From Nanobdellota archaeon (GTDB lineage Archaea; Nanobdellota; Nanobdellia; Woesearchaeales; GW2011-AR4), in the NCBI GenBank assembly GCA_022564635.1, contig JADFLA010000007.1, positions 1 through 40,027 of the forward strand: a DNA stretch of 40,027 bases. The letters are read 5' to 3'. Positions within the stretch are counted from its first letter, which is position 1. Every line of letters begins with the position of its first letter. The notes beneath the pieces are model-generated. The model was not told the DNA's origin, did not search any database, and saw only the letters and a program-made list of their open reading frames with translations. Below are positions 28,257 to 37,334 of this stretch, piece after piece. A program made the position numbers and the translations under genes.

Positions 28257-30029
28257 ATGAAATACGACGAAAAAAAGTTTTATTCTTCTGTTGAAGGGTA
28301 TAAAAAGATTTTAGGAGGTGTTAAGGCTAAATCTTTTTTAGTGGTTTTTGATATAAGGAACAAAAAGGCCTTTTTCTCTATTGCTCCTTTATCTAGGGCT
28401 ATACATGAATTAAGTGCTGATATTAGTGTTATGGGGATTGATAAAGAATCAAAAACTCTAGAAGCTTTGAATGATGTATGGAATGTGTTTAAGGAAAATA
28501 AAAAGGGAAAAGTTAATGAGAAGACTGAGGCTTTAATGAGTTTTATAGATGAAATAGAAAAAAGATCAAAAGGAAAGTTTATTGGGTTGTTTGAAGAACC
28601 GGATTATGTTTTAGAGGCAAAGGAATTTGGTTTTGAAAGAGACTTTACTTTACCATTCAAAGATGATTGGTTTAAAGAGCATAGGAGTAAAGAGTTGGAT
28701 GAAACATGTAAAAAAATATGGACAGATGTTTATAATTTAAAAAAGAATGAAAAGGTTTCTATTGGTTTTGTTTTAATACAAAAGCAAGAAATGCTTGGAC
28801 ATCCATTGGAAGATTATCTAGATTCTTATGCAATAATATTGCGGATGATGCTTAATTGCAAGGATGATAATAAAGTTACGATGGGAGCTTATACCCAAAG
28901 AAAATCTATGCTGGATAAAAGTGAGCGTATTTCGGAGTTAAAGGCTGTTTTATTGGGGTGTGAGTTGTGCAAGGAAGTAGATGAGGATATATTTAAAAAA
29001 TACAAAAAATTATCAAATTTGCTGAATTTAGAAAGGATTGAAGCAGTAGATGCTTCCTTTTTTATAGCTGGTAAAGGTTATCCTGGAAAGCATGTTTTTG
29101 GGGAGGTTATTGGTTACCCTTCCCTAAACAAAAAGACCAGGTGGCAGAGTCCTGGCCAGATGATATACAAGCTTGATTTCTATCCACAAACAAATTTGGA
29201 TGATAGAGAACCGAAAGCAAGGGTTGGTTTTACAGAAACTTTACCTATAGATGTTTTCATAGAAACATGCAATATTGATTGGAAAAAAATGAGAGAAAGA
29301 AACTATAAAATAAAGGAAATAGCAGATAAATGCAAACTTATTAAGGTTTGTGGAGAAAAAATTGATGGTTTTCAAACAAATTTTGAAGTGGGATTAATAA
29401 AGAAAGATGGTGTGCATAGATGGGTAAGAACTTCTGATACTGATGTTAGGGAGAAAATAAATTCAGAGTACCTAAAAAGAACCGGAATAAAAGCAGGGAC
29501 AATGGCTAATTTACCTGGGGGAGAGGCTTTTGTTACTCCGGAATATGTAAAAGGAACTATTGTTGGGGATGTTGTTATTAGTATTGACCAGAGCTATTTG
29601 TTATCAGATAAAGAGCCTTTAGTCATAGAATCTGATGGCAAGGAATATAAAATAATTTCAGGTCCAAAAGACATAATAAAGAAATTAGAGGAAAAAAAGA
29701 GAGAAGCATGGGAAATGATATTGAATCAAGAAAGGTTTAAGAGCCAACCTCAGGAAATTATAGATTTAAAAAAGAAAAACTTCAACATGATAAATGAATT
29801 TGCAATGAATACAAATCCAAATGCTAAGTTGTGTGACTATTTAATTGTAAATGAGAAGATAGCAAGGATGATACATGTTGCTTTAGGCAGCGGTTTTGAG
29901 CCTGACAGGGCATCAGAGTACCATATAGATATTGTCATAAACAGCCCAAGACAGAAAATGAATATTTATGGTATTGATGATAAAGGTAAGGAACATTGGA
30001 TCATTAAGAAAGGGGAGTTTGTTGTTTAA
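28257..30029 (+). CDS. Divergent M29-like aminopeptidase (590 aa)
   Basis: C-terminal half resembles M29: NLPGGEAFVTP, INEFAMNTNPNAK, MIHVALGSGFEP..SEYHIDIVI. Long N-terminal extension. Confidence 0.7.
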   Translation: MKYDEKKFYSSVEGYKKILGGVKAKSFLVVFDIRNKKAFFSIAPLSRAIHELSADISVMGIDKESKTLEALNDVWNVFKENKKGKVNEKTEALMSFIDEIEKRSKGKFIGLFEEPDYVLEAKEFGFERDFTLPFKDDWFKEHRSKELDETCKKIWTDVYNLKKNEKVSIGFVLIQKQEMLGHPLEDYLDSYAIILRMMLNCKDDNKVTMGAYTQRKSMLDKSERISELKAVLLGCELCKEVDEDIFKKYKKLSNLLNLERIEAVDASFFIAGKGYPGKHVFGEVIGYPSLNKKTRWQSPGQMIYKLDFYPQTNLDDREPKARVGFTETLPIDVFIETCNIDWKKMRERNYKIKEIADKCKLIKVCGEKIDGFQTNFEVGLIKKDGVHRWVRTSDTDVREKINSEYLKRTGIKAGTMANLPGGEAFVTPEYVKGTIVGDVVISIDQSYLLSDKEPLVIESDGKEYKIISGPKDIIKKLEEKKREAWEMILNQERFKSQPQEIIDLKKKNFNMINEFAMNTNPNAKLCDYLIVNEKIARMIHVALGSGFEPDRASEYHIDIVINSPRQKMNIYGIDDKGKEHWIIKKGEFVV

Positions 30030-30124
30030 TAATAAAGTACAATAATAAAAATTTTTCAATTATTAATCAAATTAAACAATAAAAACAATTAACATAAAAA
30101 TAATAATCAATAAATTTCAAATTT

Positions 30125-30268
30125 GTCAAAAACCACCCATCATAGATTGGTGGCATGATTTTATTAGCTACACATTTAGTGGTTTTTGATGCTCGGAATT
30201 CCACCAAGGATTAGTGATTTTCGAGCACTACTCATTCCACCAATCACAGATTGGTGGAATTCCGTTGT
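30125..30268. repeat. Structured intergenic repeat family A, copy 2
   Basis: 14-bp perfect stem CGGAATTCCACCAA/TTGGTGGAATTCCG, competing hairpin CCACCAATC-aca-GATTGGTGG, stem CAAAAACCAC/GTGGTTTTTG. Confidence 0.85.
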
Positions 30269-30287
30269 TTAAATAATTTAAAATAAA

Positions 30288-31232
30288 ATGTCAAAATATG
30301 CTGAAATTGTTCTGAATAAATGTTTGGGGTTAAAAAATAATGAAAAATTACTCATAGTTACTGATTCTAAGCTTTATGATATAGCAAAGATGTTTTTTGA
30401 TGAGGCTAAAAAAATAACAAATGATGTTAAATTTATTAAGATTCCAATACCAAAAGTCAATGGAACAGAGCCTAGCGAAGATGTTGCTAAAGAAATGCTA
30501 AAATACGATGTCGAGCTGCTGATAACTTCAAAATCGTTGAGTCATACAAAAGCAAGAAAAAATGCTTCTGATAAGGGTGCAAGAATAGTTACAATGCCTG
30601 GAATAACTGTAGGTACAATAAAAAGGACCATTGATATTGATTATAGTAAATTAGAAAAAGTGCATAAAAAGATTGCTGATATAATGGATAAAGGTGAATA
30701 TGTTAGGATAAAAACCACTTTAGGAACAAATATTGGCTTTTCTATTAATGGAAGGGAAGCATTTGGAAGGGGTTCTGGATTATTTACAAGAAAAGGTGCT
30801 TTTGGGAACCTGCCCACTGGTGAAATTTTTATTGCTCCTGTTGAAGGAACTGCAAATGGAACTTTTATAGCAGATGCTTCATTTGCTGGTATTGGTAAGC
30901 TAGAAAGGCCAATAAAGATTTATGTTGAAAATGGTTATGTAGTAAAGATTGAAGGAGATAAGGCAGAGGTTTTGGATGAGGTTTTGGATTCTGCAGGAAA
31001 AGAAGCGAGGAATATTGCGGAATTTGGCATAGGGACTAATGAAAATGCAAAGATTACTGGCAATATACTGGAGGATGAAAAAGTAATTGGGACGTGCCAC
31101 ATTGCTTTAGGCAATAATGCTGGTTTTGGTGGTAAGGTTAATGTGCAGCTGCATATCGATGGAATCATTAAAAAACCGACAATTTTTGTAGATAATAAAA
31201 AAATATTGGATGATGGGAGATTATTAATTTAA
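30288..31232 (+). CDS. M29 family aminopeptidase (leucyl aminopeptidase type)
   Basis: PTGEIFIAPVEGTANG, IAEFGIGTNENAKITGNILEDEKVIGTCHIALGNNAGFGG, QLHIDGII. Confidence 0.85.
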   Translation: MSKYAEIVLNKCLGLKNNEKLLIVTDSKLYDIAKMFFDEAKKITNDVKFIKIPIPKVNGTEPSEDVAKEMLKYDVELLITSKSLSHTKARKNASDKGARIVTMPGITVGTIKRTIDIDYSKLEKVHKKIADIMDKGEYVRIKTTLGTNIGFSINGREAFGRGSGLFTRKGAFGNLPTGEIFIAPVEGTANGTFIADASFAGIGKLERPIKIYVENGYVVKIEGDKAEVLDEVLDSAGKEARNIAEFGIGTNENAKITGNILEDEKVIGTCHIALGNNAGFGGKVNVQLHIDGIIKKPTIFVDNKKILDDGRLLI

Positions 31233-31246
31233 TCAACTTTAGCTAT

Positions 31247-31438
31247 AAAAAATAGAGCTGTGCCAGAGCGGACTGAAGTAAAAATGGTGCATCTTGATTG
31301 CATTTTTTAAATATTATTCCGTCAAGATACACACCATTTTAATTGATGTCATTTCTTGCTTGTTCCCACCCACCTCCCCGTGAATTGCGAGCGACTCGCA
31401 GTTGCTCGTCGCGTTCACTAGGCACAACTCTATTTTTT
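31247..31438. repeat. Structured intergenic element with 18-nt terminal inverted repeats and inner hairpins
   Basis: AAAAAATAGAGCTGTGCC (31247-31264) vs GGCACAACTCTATTTTTT (31421-31438), one mismatch. Inner arms AAAATGGTG..ATCTTGA / TCAAGATACACACCATTTT. GC hairpin GTGAATTGCGAGCGAC...GTTCAC. Confidence 0.75.
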
Positions 31439-31494
31439 GGATGAAGCAAATTTAATCAAAACCTTTTTAAATGTAAATATACTATAAATATGGA

Positions 31495-32640
31495 ATGACT
31501 ACAAAAGAAAAAAATATCTTGGATAGTGTAATATACAGCTATACCTCAAACACTAGCCAGACAGGTGAGGAAAACCAGATTCTTAAGGAGACTGTAAGCA
31601 AGTTAAAAGAAGAGCTTGACAAATTTAAAGTTCCTCCTTTAATGGTTTCTGAGGTTAGAAATGTCTTTGGGAAGGATGCCATAATAAGGCTGCCAAATGG
31701 CAATCAGTTCTATGTAAATATTTCTGAAGAATGCGGCAAGGTTAAGCCTGGGGATATGATTTTAGCAGACCAAAAAAACTTAACAATAATCAGAAAAATA
31801 CCAACAACAAGGAAGTTTGATATAGAGAGTTTTGTAATAATGGAAAAGCCAAAGGTTTCCTGGGATAATATAGGTGGCTTGGATGATCAAGTACGAGAAA
31901 TAAAAGAAGTTGTTGAACTTCCTCTAAAAAAACCAGAATTGTTTAAAAAAGTTGGTATTACGCCACCTAAAGGTATTTTGCTTTATGGAAGTCCTGGTAC
32001 TGGAAAAACATTATTGGCAAAGGCTGTTGCTTCATCCACAAACTCTACCTTTATACAGATTGTTGCTTCTGAACTAGTGCAAAAATTTATAGGGGAGGGA
32101 GCAAAAATGGTCAAGGAAATTTTTGAGCTTGCAAGGAAAAAGGCTCCTTCTATTATTTTTATTGATGAATTAGATGCGCTAGCTTCTAAAAGGATTGAGA
32201 TTGGAACTAGTGGGGAGAGAGAAGTAAATAGAACGTTTATGCAGTTGTTAGCAGAAATAGATGGTTTTAATCCTTTAGATAATGTAAAAGTTATAGGTGC
32301 TACAAATAGGAAAGATATATTAGATGCTGCTGTTATAAGGCCCGGGAGATTAGACAGATTGATACATATTCCATTGCCAAAAAATGAAGGCAGGTTAGAG
32401 ATTTTGAAAATTCACAGCAAGAACATGACTTTAGGAAAAGATGTAGATTTGGACAATATATCCTCTCTAATGGAAGATCTATCCGGGGCTGAGATCAGGG
32501 CAGTCTGCACAGAAGCCGGGTATTTCGCAATAAGGGAAAATAGAGTAAAGATAACAAGAAAAGATCTTTTAAAAGGGATAGATAAGGTGAGGCAGGAAGA
32601 AGCAACGGAAGGGGAAGATTATATGAGGATGTTTGGGTAG
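31495..32640 (+). CDS. pan: Proteasome-activating nucleotidase-type AAA ATPase
   Basis: Coiled coil, OB domain, Walker A YGSPGTGKTLLAKAVAS, Walker B IIFIDELDALASKR, RPGRLDRLIHIPLP. C-terminus YMRMFG. Confidence 0.9.
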   Translation: MTTKEKNILDSVIYSYTSNTSQTGEENQILKETVSKLKEELDKFKVPPLMVSEVRNVFGKDAIIRLPNGNQFYVNISEECGKVKPGDMILADQKNLTIIRKIPTTRKFDIESFVIMEKPKVSWDNIGGLDDQVREIKEVVELPLKKPELFKKVGITPPKGILLYGSPGTGKTLLAKAVASSTNSTFIQIVASELVQKFIGEGAKMVKEIFELARKKAPSIIFIDELDALASKRIEIGTSGEREVNRTFMQLLAEIDGFNPLDNVKVIGATNRKDILDAAVIRPGRLDRLIHIPLPKNEGRLEILKIHSKNMTLGKDVDLDNISSLMEDLSGAEIRAVCTEAGYFAIRENRVKITRKDLLKGIDKVRQEEATEGEDYMRMFG

Positions 32641-32689
32641 GAGCTTCAAAATAATAATTTTATATAATACGTAAGTGTTCTTATAAAAT

Positions 32690-33109
32690 ATGACACAACA
32701 AATGGATATTGGTGCCGGGTATTCAGCAACGGTTGATTATGGAAATTTAGTACAGCGATATCAGTCACTTACCGAACATATTAGCAGCATAAAACGGTTT
32801 GAACAAGAGGGGAAAGTAAAAAAAGCATATTTAGGTGCTAAACGAGAACATCTAGGAACAGAAAATCACCATGATACTCAATTTATTCAAAACATGACAG
32901 GAGCTTATGATACTTGGGAACAACTCTGGCAATATAACTATAGAGCTAGGAGGGCTTTGGCTATTAGTTCGGCTAATGACCTTCTAAGACTCATTGCTGA
33001 CTATAGGGGTAATTTCCCTAGCGAGTTAGTCCAAAGATTAAATCCTGAATTAGAGGGTATAGAAGCTGGGTGCCAGATCGCATTGGGATTGCCATCAAGT
33101 ATGGAATAA
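32690..33109 (+). CDS. Hypothetical helical protein
   Basis: 139-aa intact ORF preceded by AT-rich TATA-like sequence; no recognised family. Confidence 0.5.
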   Translation: MTQQMDIGAGYSATVDYGNLVQRYQSLTEHISSIKRFEQEGKVKKAYLGAKREHLGTENHHDTQFIQNMTGAYDTWEQLWQYNYRARRALAISSANDLLRLIADYRGNFPSELVQRLNPELEGIEAGCQIALGLPSSME

Positions 33110-33244
33110 ATTTTAAATTTGTATTTCTCTTTTTTAGAAAAATGTGTGCTCGTCAGTTACTTCCGTCAGTCATCCTTTCGTCCTAGGGTGTTCACCAACT
33201 CATCGCACAGTACAATAGTAATACATTATATTTTATAAATTTTA

Positions 33245-34078
33245 CTACATAACCTTAAAATCCACACAAATTCTATTAACTCTAGGAGAAAACTGACCGC
33301 ATTTTACAATATTTAGAATTTTACATTGTTTTTTATTATTTTTACATTCTTGTTTAATTATTTTGATTATATTTTCATACTTGTCTTCTTCAGCAAAATT
33401 ATAGAAATGAATTATTCCATTTCTTTTTATTTTATTTAATGCTAAATTAAGGAAATTCTCTGCTCCTTTAGGTAGAGGCATTATTATTCTATCAAATTTT
33501 TTATTCAATTTTGGCAATATTTTTTTAACATCTCCAAGAAATAATTTGATTTTATCATTAATTTTATTTAATTTTATATTTTCTAATGCATATTTATGTG
33601 CTGTTGGATTTATTTCAATTCCTATGATATTTTTTGTTTTTGTATTTTTTGAGATAACTAATGGATATATACCGCAGCCTGAAAACATTACTAATATTGT
33701 TTCATTATTTTTTACTTGTTTGAAAATCCTTTTTCTTTCCTCACTCAACCTAGGAGAGAAATATATTTTTTCAACATTTAATTTTAATCTTACATTATTT
33801 TCTTTATGTATAGTTTCTTTGTTGTTTTCTCCTGCTAATAGTTTTAACTTTAGTGTTCTATATTTTCCGGAATATTTTTTTGTTTTTTTGTATATTGATT
33901 TAATATTTTTATAATTTTTTATTATTGTATTTCCTATTGTTTTTTCTTTTTTTAGTAATTGTTTAGGAAATTCAGAGAAAATAAGAATATTTCCTATGAT
34001 ATCATAAGATGACGGAACTAGGTTTAATTCTTTTTTTGATAATTTTTTTCTTAATATATCTTTTAATCTATTTGACAT
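33245..34078 (-). CDS. trm5: Trm5-like tRNA (guanine-N1)-methyltransferase
   Basis: KIYFSPRLSEERKRIFKQV, VMFSGCGIYPLVISK, GIEINPTAHKYALENIKLNK, FDRIIMPLPKGAENFLNLAL. Confidence 0.85.
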   Translation of the reverse strand: MSNRLKDILRKKLSKKELNLVPSSYDIIGNILIFSEFPKQLLKKEKTIGNTIIKNYKNIKSIYKKTKKYSGKYRTLKLKLLAGENNKETIHKENNVRLKLNVEKIYFSPRLSEERKRIFKQVKNNETILVMFSGCGIYPLVISKNTKTKNIIGIEINPTAHKYALENIKLNKINDKIKLFLGDVKKILPKLNKKFDRIIMPLPKGAENFLNLALNKIKRNGIIHFYNFAEEDKYENIIKIIKQECKNNKKQCKILNIVKCGQFSPRVNRICVDFKVM

Positions 34079-34079
34079 T

Positions 34080-35111
34080 CTAGAAATCTCCAAGTGATTT
34101 TTGCTGTTTCTTTGATGTTTCTTTTTTTAGTTTCTCTAATGTATTTTTTACCCTTTGTTCTGAGAAATCGTATTTGTCAACAAGAAGCTTATACAAACTT
34201 TCATTTTCAATATCATTCCATTTTAAATCATATTTATCTGTTGTGGGTATCTTCTTGATTAAGTAATAAACCTCCGTCCATGGAAAATCAAAATAGCTAT
34301 TCCATTTTATTTCTTTGAACAAAGAATCAAAATCTGATTTATGTTGTTTAACAAGTTTTAATGCATTTTTTGGGCCTATGCCTTTAATGCCTCCAGGATT
34401 GTAATCTGTACCTATAATCATTGCTAGTGCGATTAACTGATTTTGGTCTATGCCTAAATTATTGAGGTTTTCTGACAAATCTATTAGCTCTGGTTTTATT
34501 GTTTCGTATGCTATTGATTTACCTTTTTTTCTTCTGCCAGATATGGATAAATTCCTTACTAATCTTGTGGATCCATGGATTAAAGAGTCGAAATCTTGAG
34601 ATCCAACTGCAAAACCCTTGTTTTTTTTAACCATATATGCAGCTTGGGCTTCTCCCTCTGAAGGAGCTTGCACAATTGGGAGTCCTAACAAAGATATTAG
34701 TTCTTTTGATTCTTCTACCATATCTTTACTTAATCTTGAGGTTCTGGAAGCATATTTTTTCATTTCTTCTTTATCTTCTCTCTTTTTTGCTTCAAGATAT
34801 TTTTTCTCTGCTTCTAATTTCAATGCATTTCTTTTTTCATTTTCTTTTTGTTTTAACTTTGGTGGTTTTCCATCAAATACAAAAACTAGTTTGATGTTTC
34901 TTTGCATTAGATTTGTGGTTCTTGAAAATAAACCAACCAAATGAGAAGTTATGTTTCCCTTAGAATCCATAAGTGGTGTTCCGTCTATTCCCCTTATTAT
35001 AGTCAAAAACTGGTAAAGGATGTTATATGCATCCAAAATTATTATTTTATTTTTTAAATAATCCAAATCTATTTCTTTTGATATTATAAGGTCTTTGAAT
35101 GCAACTCCCAT
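34080..35111 (-). CDS. fen: Flap endonuclease 1
   Basis: ILDAYNILYQFLTIIRG, FVFDGKPPKLKQKE, APSEGEAQAAYMVKK, GSQDFDSLIHG, IGTDYNPGGIKGIGPKNALKLVK, QKSLGDF. Confidence 0.95.
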   Translation of the reverse strand: MGVAFKDLIISKEIDLDYLKNKIIILDAYNILYQFLTIIRGIDGTPLMDSKGNITSHLVGLFSRTTNLMQRNIKLVFVFDGKPPKLKQKENEKRNALKLEAEKKYLEAKKREDKEEMKKYASRTSRLSKDMVEESKELISLLGLPIVQAPSEGEAQAAYMVKKNKGFAVGSQDFDSLIHGSTRLVRNLSISGRRKKGKSIAYETIKPELIDLSENLNNLGIDQNQLIALAMIIGTDYNPGGIKGIGPKNALKLVKQHKSDFDSLFKEIKWNSYFDFPWTEVYYLIKKIPTTDKYDLKWNDIENESLYKLLVDKYDFSEQRVKNTLEKLKKETSKKQQKSLGDF

Positions 35112-35119
35112 TTTTATTA

Positions 35120-35238
35120 TATAGCAAACATACTAATTTTGTAATATATTTATATGTTTGCTATATCAGGAGGAACTAAACTATTTTTATGGATACCAAC
35201 GAAGTTGGTACCGAAAATCTTTGATTTTCAAGTATTTA
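35120..35238. repeat. Intergenic hairpin cluster upstream of FEN1
   Basis: TATAGCAAACATA (35120-35132) / TATGTTTGCTATA (from 35153). Outer stem GGAACTAAA/TTTAGTTCTTCC enclosing ACCAACgaaGTTGGT and GAAAATctttgATTTTC. Confidence 0.65.
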
Positions 35239-35247
35239 GTTCTTCCG

Positions 35248-36129
35248 CTATATATTTTTTATTATTATATTTTTAAACTCGTTTTTTAACATTTCATTTG
35301 TCTTTTTCGTTAGAGTTCCATTAGTTAAAAATAGAAGTGGAAGGTTTTTTGATTGTGCGTGGATTAATGCAGAACTTAAATCGGCTTCATTAATTTTCTT
35401 CTTGTTTTTTGCTTTGCAGAAATATTTTAGATTGCCAATAGAGGTTTGTATTTCAATTATAAAATCTATCTCAAGACCCTTCTTTATATTATTTGTATTT
35501 ATTATGTTTATATTATTTGTATTTAAGAAACCTTGGGATTGTTTTAGAAATGAATCTTTATCAATTGTTTTTTTAATTTTTTTGGTTGGCTCTTTTTGTA
35601 TTTCTTCTTTTGGTCTTTCTATTGATTTTTCTTGTGAAATTCTTTCTATTGATTTTTCTGGTGTTTTCTCTGGTGTTATTTCTTTTTCTGCTGATAATTT
35701 GTCTTTTATTAATAACTCTGCTTCCTTGTTATCAATCAAATACCATTTCCAAAATATTTCTATATTATTTTCATAATTCACTTGCAAAGGTATTGCAAAG
35801 TCTTTTATTTGCCTTAATGCTACCCTTATAGCTGGCTCTTGGTTTAAGTCCTTCAATATCTTGTTTTGTGACAATAAATCGTATGCTTTCCTCTCCATTC
35901 CATTTAAATTGTCTGTAAAATTTTGAAGTTTGTTCTCTTGGCCCGGAAAATAATATAATGGGGAACCTCCTACTTTAAGATTAGATATCTTTATTTTTTT
36001 TGCTGTTAGCAGCTCGGAAAGCCTCGCAGAAGTCATCAATATAGTTTCATTTATTTCTTTTGAAGCTTGCACAGGTAAAATTGGACCTTTTTCTTTAACA
36101 ATTGCTAATATCCTTTCATTTACCTCCAT
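35248..36129 (-). CDS. Hypothetical protein, N-terminal wHTH-like plus charged linker plus C-terminal nuclease-like fold (tentative)
   Basis: GPILPVQASKEINETILMTSARLSELLTAKKIKISNLK suggests wHTH. C-terminal IDFIIEIQTSIGNLKYFCKAKNKKKINEADLSSALIHAQSKNLPLLFLTNG vaguely resembles restriction-endonuclease-like folds. Confidence 0.4.
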   Translation of the reverse strand: MEVNERILAIVKEKGPILPVQASKEINETILMTSARLSELLTAKKIKISNLKVGGSPLYYFPGQENKLQNFTDNLNGMERKAYDLLSQNKILKDLNQEPAIRVALRQIKDFAIPLQVNYENNIEIFWKWYLIDNKEAELLIKDKLSAEKEITPEKTPEKSIERISQEKSIERPKEEIQKEPTKKIKKTIDKDSFLKQSQGFLNTNNINIINTNNIKKGLEIDFIIEIQTSIGNLKYFCKAKNKKKINEADLSSALIHAQSKNLPLLFLTNGTLTKKTNEMLKNEFKNIIIKNI

Positions 36130-36180
36130 AATTGATTGTAAAGAACTAAATTTTAAATATGTTTTGATGTTTTACGGATT

Positions 36181-37334
36181 TTAAGCGATATCCCAAATAA
36201 TTTCATTCTTAAACCCCCTTTTTATAATCAAATCTTCATTTAACATTCTATTTAGGTGAGGCATTATCCCATTTATAGTAAATAACAATTCATTAGCAAA
36301 TTGCATTGTTTTTGAAGGTTTAAACTCTAAGATTTTAAGAATCCTATCTTCGATGTAATTTGGATCTCTTGTTCTTTGTTCTCTGTTTCTTGTTTGTATG
36401 GCAAATTCTAAATTTCTTGATTTTTGAGGATGAGAAAATCCTATTAAATTTTTGAATTTTAAATATTCCTTTGTTGGAATGCCTAAAGTGACTTTGTCTT
36501 TTTTATGGATATATTTTTTGTGTGTATAATGGTGAACCCTTACATTGCTGGTTTTTATATCTACTGAATTTAATAATAACTTGGTTTCTCTCATTATGTT
36601 AACATTATGTATCCCTACTACTAATTGTACTGTCATTGATCCATCATCATCAAATAATGCTTGTAAAAAAGCGGTTTTACATTCTAAAGAAGCTGTGAAA
36701 ATTTGTTTAGGTATTCTATCGGGAAAAGTAAATTGTATATCAAAAAAATCTGAAAGAATATCTGTTACGGCTTTAGGAAAAGTTACCATCGGTACACTAC
36801 CAAAATGTGTTTCGGATGTTTCAACCTTACCAAATAATTTTAAATTTTTCCTAAAGTTATCTCTTAATGCTTGGCAAGAATTTCCGTAATAGGGTGTTCG
36901 TCTTTTTGGTGCACTACCGTCTGCTATTATATGTGCAATAATGTTGTATAATTGTGGTGATTCGTGTATTGGTATTTTTGGATTTTTAACTTCTAGTCCG
37001 TTTCTTACACTGATAGCCGCTATATTTTTTCTAATTTTTTAATAAAAGGTAAATCCAATATGTGAATTGTTTTCTTTAAGAAGTTTACTGGGATGTATTG
37101 ACGATATTTTATATTGCGTGCCATGCTAAAAGCATCCTCATAGTGTCTTATGGCTGCGAGAGATATTCCTAGATTTTTTGCAGCTTTTCTTTTACTTCCA
37201 TAAAAAGAATAAATTTTATTAAAATATAATTTCCTCATGTCTTCTTTTATTAAAAAGTAAATAGTATCTGGAAAATTCCATAAGTGAATAGATAATTCCC
37301 TGTTTTCTTTAATTTCTTTATTATTTGAATTCAT
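36181..37334 (-). pseudogene. LAGLIDADG homing endonuclease with N-terminal HTH segment, apparently frameshifted
   Basis: ORF 37020-37334 (...YGSKRKAAKNLGISLAAIRHYEDAF...PFIKKLEKI*) continues in another frame as ...KNIAAISVRNGLEVKNPKIPIHESPQLYNIIAHIIADGSAPKRRTPYYGNSCQAL... into ORF 36181-36789 with second motif FLQALFDDDGSM. Confidence 0.75.

Noticed and set aside
31262-31280. tRNA-like GTGCCAGAGCGGACTGAAG resembling a Leu/Ser tRNA D-arm
   Set aside because: No T-arm (GTTCRANNC) or acceptor 3' end in register; the 31247/31438 arms are too long for an acceptor stem.
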